Source of the DNA: Geodermatophilus ruber
GTDB lineage: Bacteria; Actinomycetota; Actinomycetes; Mycobacteriales; Geodermatophilaceae
Assembly (NCBI RefSeq): GCF_900114385.1
Contig: NZ_FOSW01000016.1
Coordinates: forward strand, 1 to 64,000
Length of the DNA: 64,000 nt
Direction of reading: 5' to 3'
The notes below the pieces were generated by a model. It saw only the letters and a program-made list of their open reading frames with translations, made no database searches and was not told the origin of the DNA. How positions within the stretch are numbered: position 1 is the stretch's first letter; each line of letters begins with the position of its first letter. Shown here piece by piece: positions 29,229 to 37,512 of the stretch. The position numbers were made by a program, and so were the translations under genes.

Positions 29229-30716
29229 ATGGCGGGACGCGCGTCGAACGGCGAGTCGACGATCTACAAGGGCGCCGACGGGCGCTGGCACGGCTACGTC
29301 TCCGTCGGCTTCACGCTCGACGGCACGCTCGACCGCCGGCACGTCAGCAGCAAGAAGCGAGGCGTCGTGGTCGCCAAGGTCCGAGAGCTCGAGCGCAAGC
29401 GCGACGCCGGGACCATCACCGACACGTCGACCCCAACCGTGGGTGCCTGGCTCGAGCACTGGCTCACCACCATCGCCCCGCGCCGCGTTCGGCAACGAAC
29501 GCTCGAGAGCTACGAGTCGGCCGTCCGCCGGCACCTCGTCCCAGGCATCGGCCGCCACCGCCTCGACCGCCTCCGGCCGGAGCACCTCGACGGGCTGTAC
29601 ACGGCCCTGCTGAACGACGGCTACTCCCCCGCCACGGTGCTCCGGCATCACCGGATCCTGTCCCGGGCCCTGACCGTCGCCGTCCAGCGCGGCCACGTCC
29701 CCCGCAACGTCGCCGCCCTGGTCGACCCGCCCGCGCAGCAGCCGAGCGACCTGGCCACCGCCCTGGACCTCGGCGAAGCCCGCGCCGTCCTTGAAGCGGC
29801 CGCCACCGTGCGCAACTCGGCACGCTGGACCGTCGCCCTGGCCCTCGGCCTGCGCCAGTCCGAGGCGCTCGCGCTGCAGTGGAAGGACATCGACCTGCTC
29901 AACAACACCCTCATGGTCCGGCGCAGCATCCACCGCGTCCGCGGCGGTGGCCTGATCTACGAGGAGCCCAAGAGCAAGCGCAGCCAGCGCACCCTGGCGC
30001 TTCCGCTACCGCTCGTCGCAGAGCTTCACCGGCACAAGGCCGCCCAGCTCGGTGAGCGGATGCTGGCCGGCTCCGAGTGGCACGACGAGGACCTCGTCTT
30101 CGCCCAGCCCAACGGCCGGCCGATCGACAAGAAGAGCGACTACGACGAGTGGACGCGTCTGCTGCAGAAGGCCGGCGTCCGCCACGTCCGCCTGCACGAC
30201 GGGCGACACACCGCCGCCACCCTGCTGCTGACCGAGAACGTCCACCCGCGGGTGGTCATGGAGCTGCTCGGCCACAGCCAGATGCGCACGACCATGGACA
30301 TCTACAGCCACGTCATGCCGGCCCTCGCCCGGGAGGCCGCCGACCGGATGGGAGCCCTGCTGCTGACAACTAAGGGCAGGCAAACTGCAACCACAACTGC
30401 AACCAGAGACGACTCAGGCCGCCCTCCAGAAGGAGAACGGCCTGGTCATCGGGGTGGAGCTGAGGGGACTCGAACCCCTGACCCCCACACTGCCAGTGTG
30501 GTGCGCTACCAGCTGCGCCACAGCCCCGTACCGACCCGGTCTGGTGTGTCCGGGCCGTCGACAACTGTACAGGGCCGGTGCGGTCGACCGGCGCAGGGGG
30601 TGGAGATGCGCGGCGTGGTCCTCCCCACCGCGACGGCGCAGGGTCAGCCCTGCTTCATCTGCGCGATACGGAGGTGGTTGCCGAAGGGGTCGCGCAGCCC
30701 GAAGTCGATGCCGTAG
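29229..30716 (+). CDS. int: Tyrosine integrase of the tRNA-Ala element
   Basis: Phage/ICE-type integrase. Residues 1-60 form an AP2-like arm-binding domain (GESTIYKGADGRWHGYVSVG), 65-160 the core-binding domain (TPTVGAWLEHWLTTIAP...), and 175-375 the catalytic domain. Catalytic residues are Arg in LALGLRQSEALAL, Lys in EEPKSKRSQRTLALP, H-x-x-R in LHDGRHTAATLLL, His in LLGHSQMRTT and Tyr in MDIYSHVMPAL. The natural end is expected near residue 395, but the frame has no stop there. It runs through the att site, the whole tRNA gene (antisense, giving EGTRTPDPHTA) and into the next gene, reaching 495 residues. So the C-terminal tail depends on what lies beyond att. Confidence 0.85.
   Translation: MAGRASNGESTIYKGADGRWHGYVSVGFTLDGTLDRRHVSSKKRGVVVAKVRELERKRDAGTITDTSTPTVGAWLEHWLTTIAPRRVRQRTLESYESAVRRHLVPGIGRHRLDRLRPEHLDGLYTALLNDGYSPATVLRHHRILSRALTVAVQRGHVPRNVAALVDPPAQQPSDLATALDLGEARAVLEAAATVRNSARWTVALALGLRQSEALALQWKDIDLLNNTLMVRRSIHRVRGGGLIYEEPKSKRSQRTLALPLPLVAELHRHKAAQLGERMLAGSEWHDEDLVFAQPNGRPIDKKSDYDEWTRLLQKAGVRHVRLHDGRHTAATLLLTENVHPRVVMELLGHSQMRTTMDIYSHVMPALAREAADRMGALLLTTKGRQTATTTATRDDSGRPPEGERPGHRGGAEGTRTPDPHTASVVRYQLRHSPVPTRSGVSGPSTTVQGRCGRPAQGVEMRGVVLPTATAQGQPCFICAIRRWLPKGSRSPKSMP
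30383..30405 (+). repeat. Arm-type-like direct repeat, element side of attR
   Basis: AACTGCAACCACAACTGCAA then CCA, two tandem units within the integrase 3' end, about 50 bases from the att core. It is similar to 17717-17740 beside attL. Confidence 0.4.
30455..30496 (-). repeat. attR: Right attachment site within tRNA-Ala
   Basis: The 3' part of the intact tRNA gene, matching 17560-17601 with one difference. The element supplies this segment, so the tRNA is kept functional. Confidence 0.75.
30455..30527 (-). tRNA. tRNA-Ala (GGC anticodon)
   Basis: 73 nucleotides folding as a full cloverleaf. The acceptor GGGGCTG/CAGCTCC contains the G3:U70 pair that identifies tRNA-Ala. The D-arm is GCGCAGCTGGTAGCGC, the anticodon arm CCACA-CTGGCAG-TGTGG with anticodon GGC, and the T-arm AGGGGTTCGAGTCCCCT; the discriminator base is A. 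CCA is not encoded. It serves as integration site of the element on its left. Confidence 0.93.
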
Positions 30717-31057
30717 GGCTGGTCGACGGGCTCCTCGGTGATCTCCACGCCCTTCGCCTTGAGCTCGGCGTGGGTCTTGTAGGCGTCGTCGCACTGGAAG
30801 AACAGGTGCCCACCGGCGGCACCCTTGCTGATCAGGTCGCGCACCTGAGCGGCGGTCTCCTCGCTCATGGACGGCGGCCCCGGCTTCTCCAGAAGGACGG
30901 CGCGGTCGGGCTGACCCGGCAGATTGACCGTCAGCCACCGCATGGGGCCGAAGTTCATGTCGGACTGGACCTCGAAGCCGAGCTTGCCGACGTAGAAGTC
31001 GAGCGCCTGGTCCTGGTCGGGCACGTAGATCTGGGTGATGGTGATCGCGGTCAACAT
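30644..31057 (-). CDS. VOC-family (glyoxalase/bleomycin resistance-like) protein
   Basis: A 137-residue protein with the paired beta-alpha-beta-beta-beta modules of the vicinal oxygen chelate fold. ITITQIYVPDQDQALDFYVG and KLGFEVQSDM belong to module one, and GGHLFFQCDDAYKTHAELKA and the end YGIDFGLRDPFGNHLRIAQM to module two. ATG 31057 gives the standard length. Substrate unknown. It lies 20 bases after an AraC-type regulator gene on the same strand, a common actinobacterial pairing, so the two are probably co-transcribed. Confidence 0.85.
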   Translation of the reverse strand: MLTAITITQIYVPDQDQALDFYVGKLGFEVQSDMNFGPMRWLTVNLPGQPDRAVLLEKPGPPSMSEETAAQVRDLISKGAAGGHLFFQCDDAYKTHAELKAKGVEITEEPVDQPYGIDFGLRDPFGNHLRIAQMKQG

Positions 31058-31077
31058 GGGGAGAACGCTAGGGAGGG

Positions 31078-31491
31078 TCACGCCCCCGGCGCTTCTCCGA
31101 AACTGCTCGGTCGCGCCCACGCCATGGCGAAGCAGGTGGGCACCGGCGGCAGCGGCCCACGACGCCGGTAGGCGCTGGGCGGCTCCCCCACGATGTCCCG
31201 GAACACCCGGCTGAACGTGCCGAGGCTCGAGAACCCGACGTCCATGCAGATGTCGGTGACGCTCCGGTCGCCCGACCGCAGCAGGAACATCGCCCGCTCC
31301 ACCCGCCGGCGCTGCAGGTACCGGTTGGGGGTCTCGCCGAAGGTCGCCCGGAAGGTCCGGATGAAGTGCGCCTCGGAGACGAGCGCGATCCGGGCCAGGG
31401 TGGGGACGTCGAGCGGCTCGGCGTAGGCGCGGTCCATCGCGTCCCGGGCGCGGAGCAACCGCCGGTTGGCGTCCTCGGCGGCACGGCTCAC
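31078..31491 (-). CDS. AraC-family transcriptional regulator (DNA-binding domain only)
   Basis: A 137-residue protein consisting almost only of the double helix-turn-helix of AraC/XylS regulators. LDVPTLARIALVSEAHFIRT with FRATFGETPNRYLQRRRVER form the first half, and SVTDICMDVGFSSLGTFSRV with FRDIVGEPPSAYRRR the second. There is no ligand-binding domain. The GTG at 31491 gives a compact start. The VOC-family gene is next in the operon and is its likely target. Confidence 0.85.
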   Translation of the reverse strand: MSRAAEDANRRLLRARDAMDRAYAEPLDVPTLARIALVSEAHFIRTFRATFGETPNRYLQRRRVERAMFLLRSGDRSVTDICMDVGFSSLGTFSRVFRDIVGEPPSAYRRRGPLPPVPTCFAMAWARPSSFGEAPGA

Positions 31492-31520
31492 GCCGCGATC
31501 ACATCACGGGCGGTCGCGGG

Positions 31521-32309
31521 TCAGATGTCGACGCCCCGCTCCCGCAGCCACGGGAGCGGGTTGATCCGGTCCCCGCCGACACCGCCCTCGTGCACCTCGA
31601 AGTGCAGGTGCGGGCCGGTCGACTGGCCCCGGTTGCCGAGCAGGGCGATGGTCTCCCCCGCCTCCACGTACTGCCCCGGCTCCACCAGGATCTGGTCCAT
31701 GTGGCCGTAGACGGTCACGTCACCGTTCTCGTGGAGGATGTAGACCGCCAGCCCGAACCCGCTGGCCGCCCCGGCCCGCAGAACGACGCCGTCGACGGCC
31801 GCGTACTCCGGTGTGCGCATGGGCGCGGCCAGGTCGATGCCGTAGTGGAAGGTGCCCCAGCGCCCGCCGTACCCGCTGGTCAGGCGCGCACCCGCGACCG
31901 GGAGCACCGCCTTCGGGCGGGCCGCCTCGGCCGCCGCCTCCGCGGCCGCCGCCTCCGCGGCCGCTGCCTCGGCCCGCGCGGCGCGCGACGCGGCGACCTC
32001 CGCGAGCCGCGCCTCCGCCTCCGCCACGGAGATGGAGGCCTGCGGCAGCAGCTCGACGTCCTGATCGGCGGCGAACAGCGCATCCTGCGCGTCCTGCACC
32101 GCCCCCTGCTCCGCGGCGGCCTGGGGGGCACCTGTCACGCCGGTCACCCCGGCGACCAGCCCGCCCGCCACCAGCGCACCGAGGAGCAGCGACCCGCGAC
32201 GCAGGCCCGCCGCCGGCCGCCGCCCATCCGCAGCCGCGGCGCGGTGCGACCGCGAGCGGGCGGGGGCGGGACCAGCCGAGGGGTTCGGACCGGGACGCCG
32301 ACCAGCCAT
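31521..32309 (-). CDS. Secreted M23-family metallopeptidase
   Basis: A 262-residue exported peptidoglycan hydrolase-type protein. A basic Ser/Arg-rich start and one hydrophobic segment (about residues 40-62) precede a long alanine/glutamate coiled coil (about 95-125, repeats of AEAAAAEAAA). The LytM/M23 domain spans about 130-262, with metal ligands in FHYGIDLAAP and GPHLHFEVHEG and the segment VTVYGHMDQI. ATG 32309 is used; upstream in-frame starts add an unlikely tail. It may cut cell-wall cross-links or, like EnvC/NlpD-type proteins, activate other hydrolases. Confidence 0.85.
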   Translation of the reverse strand: MAGRRPGPNPSAGPAPARSRSHRAAAADGRRPAAGLRRGSLLLGALVAGGLVAGVTGVTGAPQAAAEQGAVQDAQDALFAADQDVELLPQASISVAEAEARLAEVAASRAARAEAAAAEAAAAEAAAEAARPKAVLPVAGARLTSGYGGRWGTFHYGIDLAAPMRTPEYAAVDGVVLRAGAASGFGLAVYILHENGDVTVYGHMDQILVEPGQYVEAGETIALLGNRGQSTGPHLHFEVHEGGVGGDRINPLPWLRERGVDI

Positions 32310-32491
32310 GCACCTACCCGTCTCGTGGGGGAAGAAGCCCGTCGCCGGGCCCGATGGGGTTGCCCCCGATCGAAACACTCCGTGACGATTCCGTGACCAG
32401 GCGTTCGGCGTGTTCGTCGGGACACGCCGCGTGGTCTGCCTCACACGTCCCGCCCGTCACAACCCGGGGCAGGCGGCCCGCGCGGGGCCGG

Positions 32492-33565
32492 TCAGCCGAC
32501 CGGCAGTGCCTGGTCGACCGCGCGCGGCCGGGGCCCCTCGGCCTCCCGGAACCGCCGCACCGCGGCCATCCCGCCCGGCACGCACCCGGCTCCGAGCGCG
32601 ACCAGCACCGCGACCGCGGCGCGGGCCGGCAGCTCCGGCCCCGCGGAGAGCACGTGCGCGGTCCACAGGACGTCGACGTCGGGCAGGCCCTGCACCAGCA
32701 GCAGCCAGCCGAGGACCACCGCGAGCAACCCCGTCATCGCGCCCCGGCCGCGACGAGCGGCGACGAAGCCGAGCACCGCGACGGCCACCGCGGTCACCCC
32801 GGGCAGCAGCGCGGAGGCGATCGCCCCGGCGTGCGAGGAGACGCTCGCCGGCGGCTCGGGCGTGGCCAGTGCGTGCCACAACGCGGCGGCCCCGCCGAGC
32901 AGCAGGAGGGCCCCGAGCGGCCGCGGCCCGCGGGCCAGCAGGCCGGCGGCGACGGCGGCCAGCGCCAGCGCGGCGTAGATCGGCCACACCGCCCACGGCG
33001 GGGGTGGCGGGCTCCAGACCAGCTCGCCGCGCACCTGCACCTGCTCCCCGCCGTAGGTCATGGGCACGACCCACTCGGAGACGACGTGGCTGCGGGTGGG
33101 GTCGGCCGCGACCACCGGCGGCAGCACGCCCTCGCTCATCCAGTGCGTGCGGTGGTCGTGCCACGTGTACTGCGGCTCGGTGGAGACCTGCGCCCACTCC
33201 GGCTCGGCGGCCGGGTCGGCGCTGGGCGGCAGCGCCGCGCGGCCGTAGCGGTCGAGGTTGATGTAGGTGGCCGGGCTGCGGGAGTTGCGCCAGACGCCGT
33301 CCGGGCCGATCCGCAGGTAGGGCTCGTCGGAGTAGCCGGGCACCTCGACGTCGGTCGCCGTCGGGTTGACGACCTCGAACTCGTCGCCGAAGGACAGCAC
33401 CCGCACCGAGACCCCCGGCAGCGCGGGGGTCACCGACAGCACCCGGCCGTCGAAGTCGCTGCCCGCGGCCCCCCCGCCGACGTGGGCGGCGGCCGGGCCG
33501 GCGACGAGCAGCCCGGCCAGCCCGGCGAGGACGACGACCAACAGGCGGCCGAGCGCCCGTCTCAC
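32492..33565 (-). CDS. Exported membrane protein, last gene of the copper-type operon
   Basis: A 357-residue protein with a signal peptide ending AGPAAAHVGGG, so a histidine stands at the mature start as in CopC. An extracellular strand-rich domain (to about residue 215) contains His-rich YTWHDHRTHWM. Five hydrophobic segments (about 218-335) follow. I do not know a named family; similar proteins occur beside SCO and YcnI genes in actinobacteria. The GTG start overlaps the SCO stop (GTGA), so translation is coupled. A role in copper delivery is inferred from the context. Confidence 0.7.
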   Translation of the reverse strand: MRRALGRLLVVVLAGLAGLLVAGPAAAHVGGGAAGSDFDGRVLSVTPALPGVSVRVLSFGDEFEVVNPTATDVEVPGYSDEPYLRIGPDGVWRNSRSPATYINLDRYGRAALPPSADPAAEPEWAQVSTEPQYTWHDHRTHWMSEGVLPPVVAADPTRSHVVSEWVVPMTYGGEQVQVRGELVWSPPPPPWAVWPIYAALALAAVAAGLLARGPRPLGALLLLGGAAALWHALATPEPPASVSSHAGAIASALLPGVTAVAVAVLGFVAARRGRGAMTGLLAVVLGWLLLVQGLPDVDVLWTAHVLSAGPELPARAAVAVLVALGAGCVPGGMAAVRRFREAEGPRPRAVDQALPVG

Positions 33566-34221
33566 GCCCCGGCCACCACGCGCTCGAGGTCGGCGGCCAT
33601 GTCGCGGCTGGTGTTGCCCGCGTCGAAGGCGACGTGCGCCAGGTCGTCCGCGCCGTAGAGCAGCACGTGGGTGGAGTGCAGCCGGCCGTCGTCCTCCGCC
33701 TGCGGCACCCCCGCCGCCAGCTGCGCCTGGTCGATCTGCTGCTGGTCACCGGTCAGCCCGACGAAGCGGGTGGGCAGGTCGGCGTCGAAGCGGCCCAGGT
33801 ACTCCGCCAGCACCGCGGGGGTGTCGTGGCCCGGGTCGGTGGTCACGAAGACGAAGGTCACCTGCTCGGCCACCGCCGGGTCCAGGCCCCGGAGGGCGAC
33901 GGCGGCATCGGCGAGGGTGGTCGGGCAGACGTCGGGGCAGTTGGTGTAACCGAAGAACAGCAGCGTCGGCCTGCCCTCGGTGGCGGCGGCGAAGTCGTAA
34001 GCCGCCCCGCTGGTGTCGGTGAGGGTGAACGACGGCCGCTGGTACGGGTCGGCCAGGTCGATGCCCGCGTAGGTGTCCTCCGGGCCCTCGACCGCCGCCG
34101 GGGCGCCCGACGAGTGGTCGTGGCCCTCCCCCTCGGCGGCGGCGTCCCCACCGCAGCCGGCCAGCACGAGTCCGGCCGAGACGACCAGGGCGGCCAACCG
34201 GCTGCGGTGGTGCGAGCTCAC
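33562..34221 (-). CDS. SCO1/SenC-family copper chaperone lipoprotein
   Basis: A 219-residue lipoprotein. The signal peptide has lipobox VLAGC (about Cys22), followed by a His/Asp/Glu-rich linker (EGEGHDHSSG). The thioredoxin-like domain carries the copper motif CPDVCPTTL and the downstream His in GRLHSTHVLLYG. SCO proteins deliver copper to the CuA site of cytochrome c oxidase. The GTG at 34221 overlaps the stop of the YcnI-like gene, fixing the start. It is part of a tightly packed five-gene operon. Confidence 0.9.
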   Translation of the reverse strand: MSSHHRSRLAALVVSAGLVLAGCGGDAAAEGEGHDHSSGAPAAVEGPEDTYAGIDLADPYQRPSFTLTDTSGAAYDFAAATEGRPTLLFFGYTNCPDVCPTTLADAAVALRGLDPAVAEQVTFVFVTTDPGHDTPAVLAEYLGRFDADLPTRFVGLTGDQQQIDQAQLAAGVPQAEDDGRLHSTHVLLYGADDLAHVAFDAGNTSRDMAADLERVVAGA

Positions 34222-34988
34222 GAGGACACGGTACGTCGGCCCGCCCGCCAGCCGAGGACGACGCCGCCGAGCCCCAGCAGGACGGCGACCACGGAGAGCA
34301 CGAGCGCCACGGTGCCCGTGGAATCGCCGGACGCGCTCTCCGAGGTCGCGGCCTCCTCGACCGGCGTGTCGGCGGCGGCCGGCTCGGGAGTGGCGGTGTC
34401 GTCGCCGTGGCTGCCGCTCACCGCGTCCGAGCCACCGGCCAGCGTCAGCACCGGCGCGGGCCGGTCCGGCTCCGGCTGCCCCTCGACCGCGGGCTCGATC
34501 CAGGCGGACTCGGTGCCGTCGCTGTAGCTCTGCACGGTCGGGAACACCAGCTCCCCGGTCTCCGGGAACGGGCCCCCGGAGAGCGCGAACTCCTGGAACT
34601 GGCCGGGCGCGATGCCGCCGCCGTCCGCGGCGCGGAACTCCACGACCGAGACGTAGGAGGTGACCTGCTGGCCGTGGTTCTCCAGCGGGGTAGACAGCTC
34701 CGAGGTGGTCAGCGTGGCCGTCCAGCCGGGCACCGGCTGGACGCGCAGCGAGGCGAGCGCGGCCTCCGCCGGGATGGAGATGCGCAGCGCGACGGTGCTG
34801 GCGGTGTCGCTCTCGTTGGGGACGCGGAAGGTCAGTTTGCCGAACCCACCGGGCGCGGCGTCGGAGGACGACACGCCGACGTGGGCCGCGGCGGCGCCGG
34901 CTCCGGCGACCGCGGCGGCCAGCGCGGTGAGCACCGCGAGCAGGACGACCGCCAGGCGGGCCAGGGGGCGGGGCAGGGACGTGGACAC
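34218..34988 (-). CDS. ycnI: YcnI-family (DUF1775) copper-binding protein
   Basis: A 256-residue exported protein. The signal peptide ends in AAAAHVGVSSSDAAPGG, leaving the conserved mature N-terminal His that binds Cu(II) in YcnI. The DUF1775 domain (to about residue 165) has GKLTFRVPNESDTASTVALR and a tryptophan in VPGWTATL. An acidic low-complexity linker follows, then one C-terminal membrane anchor (about 226-248). It sits between CopC-CopD and SCO genes. The family handles copper at the cell surface. Confidence 0.88.
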   Translation of the reverse strand: MSTSLPRPLARLAVVLLAVLTALAAAVAGAGAAAAHVGVSSSDAAPGGFGKLTFRVPNESDTASTVALRISIPAEAALASLRVQPVPGWTATLTTSELSTPLENHGQQVTSYVSVVEFRAADGGGIAPGQFQEFALSGGPFPETGELVFPTVQSYSDGTESAWIEPAVEGQPEPDRPAPVLTLAGGSDAVSGSHGDDTATPEPAAADTPVEEAATSESASGDSTGTVALVLSVVAVLLGLGGVVLGWRAGRRTVSS

Positions 34989-35018
34989 AGTTCTCCTGTC
35001 GGATGGGAGCGGACGGGG

Positions 35019-36797
35019 TCAGCGCACCGGGAAGGTGGTGCTGGCGGTTCTGGCGGTGAATTCGTCGAGCCGCACGGTCACGGTGAGGGTCCAGGTGCCG
35101 GCCGTCGGGATCACCATGCCGTCCCCGATGGAGTGGCCGGGCCCGGCCGGTGCCAGGGGAACCTCGATCGGACCGAGCTCCTGGGCCGGCTCGGTGAGCG
35201 CCACCCGGATCTCGACCGGCTGGATCAGCTGCCCGGCCGCGTCGAAGAGGTAGACGTGCAGCGTGTTGGGCCCGGTGGTGGCCGGGTCGACGGAGATCTG
35301 CACGTTGCCGTCGGCGCCGGCCGTGGTCTCCAGCGGCACCATCACGTCCACCGGGCGGGCGATCTCCGCGCGGGCCGGTGGGGTGCCGACGAGGACCGCG
35401 GACAGCGCGAGGACGACCACGGCCAGGCCCGCCTCGACCAGCACCGAGCGGCGCAGCACGGGCCGGTCCTCCGCCGCGGCCTGCGCCTGCACCTCGGCCC
35501 GCGCGCCGGCCGCCGAGTCGACGGCGGGATCGGCCTCCGCCTCCTCCGCGGCGGCGAAGGCGTGGGCGGTCACCCGGCGGCGGCCCGCCGGGCGCGGCCG
35601 GGCGACGCCGAGGTGCTGCTGCACCCACACCCGGGAGATGCCGGCGGCGGCGAGCACGAGCAGCACGACGGCCAGCTTGGCGACCAGCAGCCAGCCGTAG
35701 GTGGTGGTGACCAGCGCGACGGGCGACCCCACCTCCCGCACCGCCTGCACGACGCCGGTCACCACCAGGGCGGTCACCGAGCCGGCGGCCAGCCGGGAGA
35801 ACCGCGGCAGGACGTCGGCGAGGTCGGCGCCGTCCCGGGACAGCACGCCGGCCAGCAGGCCCGCCAGCCCGCCCAGCCACACCGTCATCGCCGCGACGTG
35901 GACCGTGGTGGCGACCACCGCCAGCCCTGGCCACGGCCCGGCGACGGGATGCCCCACCGCCGCCACCGTGACCACCAGCCCCGCGGCGAGGACGGAGCCG
36001 AGCAGCAGCGCCGGCCGGGACGGGGGCACCGCCCGCCGCCACACGGCGCGGAGCACGAGGGCGAGCGCGGCGGCGAGCCCGACCCGGACCAGCAGCGTGA
36101 GGCCGTGCACCGAGGACGCCGTGGCGCCCAGCAGGGCCGGGTCGAACGCCGAGCCGATCCCGCTGGCCGCGGCGTACGGCCCCTGCAGCAGGAACGTCAG
36201 CACGGCACCGAGGGCCACCGCGGCCAGCCCGCCGGCGGCCATCCGCCGCAGCCGCGGGGAGGACCAGCCGGACGGCCAGCAGGTGAGCAGCAGGACCGGC
36301 ACGCCCACGCCCAGGGCGAGCCCGGCGAAGCCCAGCCAGCGGGCGGCCGGCAGCGCGGCGGCGACGGCCGGGTCGACATCGACCCCGTCGTCGGCCGCCC
36401 CGACGGGGACGAGTTCCCCGTTCCCGACGACGAAGGAGAAGGCCCCCGAGATCGGGTGCGAGTCGGCCGACACCACCCGGAAGGTGACGAGGTAGCCGTC
36501 CTCGGGCAGGTCGCCGCGCAGCGGGATCGTCACCGCGCCGCCGTCCACGGCCGGGGTGCCGGTGTCGACACGGTCCCCTCCGGAGCCCAGCACGCGGGCG
36601 TACCCGGCGCCCAGGGACACGCCCTCGCTGAACTGCAGCGTCACCTGCTCCGGCGCCTGCGCCAGCCGGGCGCCCTCCCCCGGGTCGGTGGCGACGAGCT
36701 CGGCGTGCGCGGCGGCCGGTCCCGCGGTCACGACCCCGAGCCCGAGCCAGGCGGCCACCAGCGCGAGCAGCAGCAGCGCCGGCGAACGGCGGCTCAC
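35019..36797 (-). CDS. copCD: Fused CopC-CopD copper transport protein
   Basis: A 592-residue protein. The signal peptide is followed by HAELVATDPGEGARL, with the CopC N-terminal copper His. Downstream, VSADSHPISGAFSFVVG carries the second CopC His. From about residue 155, eight or more membrane segments form the CopD domain (HVAAMTVWLGGLAGLLAG). A C-terminal extracellular YtkA/FixH-like domain (about 490-592) ends the protein (IPTAGTWTLTVTVRLDEFTA). The GTG at 36797 overlaps the anti-sigma gene stop (GTGA). Known family role: copper import across the membrane. Confidence 0.9.
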   Translation of the reverse strand: MSRRSPALLLLALVAAWLGLGVVTAGPAAAHAELVATDPGEGARLAQAPEQVTLQFSEGVSLGAGYARVLGSGGDRVDTGTPAVDGGAVTIPLRGDLPEDGYLVTFRVVSADSHPISGAFSFVVGNGELVPVGAADDGVDVDPAVAAALPAARWLGFAGLALGVGVPVLLLTCWPSGWSSPRLRRMAAGGLAAVALGAVLTFLLQGPYAAASGIGSAFDPALLGATASSVHGLTLLVRVGLAAALALVLRAVWRRAVPPSRPALLLGSVLAAGLVVTVAAVGHPVAGPWPGLAVVATTVHVAAMTVWLGGLAGLLAGVLSRDGADLADVLPRFSRLAAGSVTALVVTGVVQAVREVGSPVALVTTTYGWLLVAKLAVVLLVLAAAGISRVWVQQHLGVARPRPAGRRRVTAHAFAAAEEAEADPAVDSAAGARAEVQAQAAAEDRPVLRRSVLVEAGLAVVVLALSAVLVGTPPARAEIARPVDVMVPLETTAGADGNVQISVDPATTGPNTLHVYLFDAAGQLIQPVEIRVALTEPAQELGPIEVPLAPAGPGHSIGDGMVIPTAGTWTLTVTVRLDEFTARTASTTFPVR

Positions 36798-37438
36798 GCC
36801 GGGACCCGCTCGCGGGCGACGGCGGGCACCGCGCGCCGGCGGCGGCCCCGCCAGGCGATCGTGGCGATCAGGGCCACGCCGGCGAGGAGCACCAGGTGGG
36901 CGGCGGCGCGTTCGGCGTGCACCTGCCCGGCGCGCAGGTCGGCGACGGTGAGCACGGCCAGCAGCACCACGAACGTGCCGAGGAAGGGCAGCGCCCCGCC
37001 GGCCAGGCGAGGCGCCGCCGCCACGGCCAGGAAGGCCGCCGCGACGGCGAGGTTCCAGGCGCCGGACTCGTGCGCCATGTGCACCGGCGCGCTCATCGCC
37101 GCGGCGCCCGCGCTGAGGGAGGGCCAGGCGAACCCCGCCTGGGCCACGCCCACCGCCAGCAGGGCCAGCCGCAGCGCGGTGGCGGACAACCGGGACCGCG
37201 CGGCCGCCGCGGTGCCGGGCAGCTCGCGCGGCAGCGCGGTCAGGACGGCGGCCGTGAGATCGGGCACAGCCGGTGCCGCCGCCAGGCGGGCCCGCCGGGT
37301 GACCAGCTCGGCCTGCCGGGCCCACGCCGCGCACGCGGCGCAACCGGCCAGGTGTCGGTCGAGGTCGGCGGCGGGCATCCCGAGCGGCTCGCCGTCGAGC
37401 CGGGCCGAGATCGCCTCGCGGAATCCGGGACACTGCAT
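36794..37438 (-). CDS. Anti-sigma factor with zinc-finger (zf-HC2) domain
   Basis: A 214-residue membrane protein. The N-terminal zf-HC2/ZAS domain has the zinc motif H-x3-C-x2-C in DRHLAGCAACAAW and the earlier Cys in MQCPGFREAI. Five hydrophobic segments follow (about 85-205), with HMAHESGAWN in one loop. It is divergent from an ECF sigma-factor gene 74 bases away and is translationally coupled to CopC-CopD. It probably holds that sigma factor inactive and senses a metal or redox signal in its membrane part; both are inferences. Confidence 0.8.
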   Translation of the reverse strand: MQCPGFREAISARLDGEPLGMPAADLDRHLAGCAACAAWARQAELVTRRARLAAAPAVPDLTAAVLTALPRELPGTAAAARSRLSATALRLALLAVGVAQAGFAWPSLSAGAAAMSAPVHMAHESGAWNLAVAAAFLAVAAAPRLAGGALPFLGTFVVLLAVLTVADLRAGQVHAERAAAHLVLLAGVALIATIAWRGRRRRAVPAVARERVPA

Positions 37439-37512
37439 GCATCAGTAGTCGTCGGCGAGACCCTGCTGGTTCCCCTCAATTTCGGGAGCGGCCCGCGCAC
37501 CGTCCGCCGGGG

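Noticed and set aside
30370-30564. Small frame with GGQGFESPQLHP-type sequence on the minus strand
   Set aside because: It is the sense translation of the tRNA-Ala gene, a common false call.
31930-31990. GCC/GCG-rich repeat in the M23 peptidase gene
   Set aside because: It codes for an alanine/glutamate coiled coil in frame; no sign of an independent repeat element.
34407-37448. A 1013-residue plus-strand frame opposite the copper operon
   Set aside because: Composition is typical of antisense of a GC-rich gene (HRH/GGR runs); the minus-strand genes have clear families, overlaps and signal peptides.
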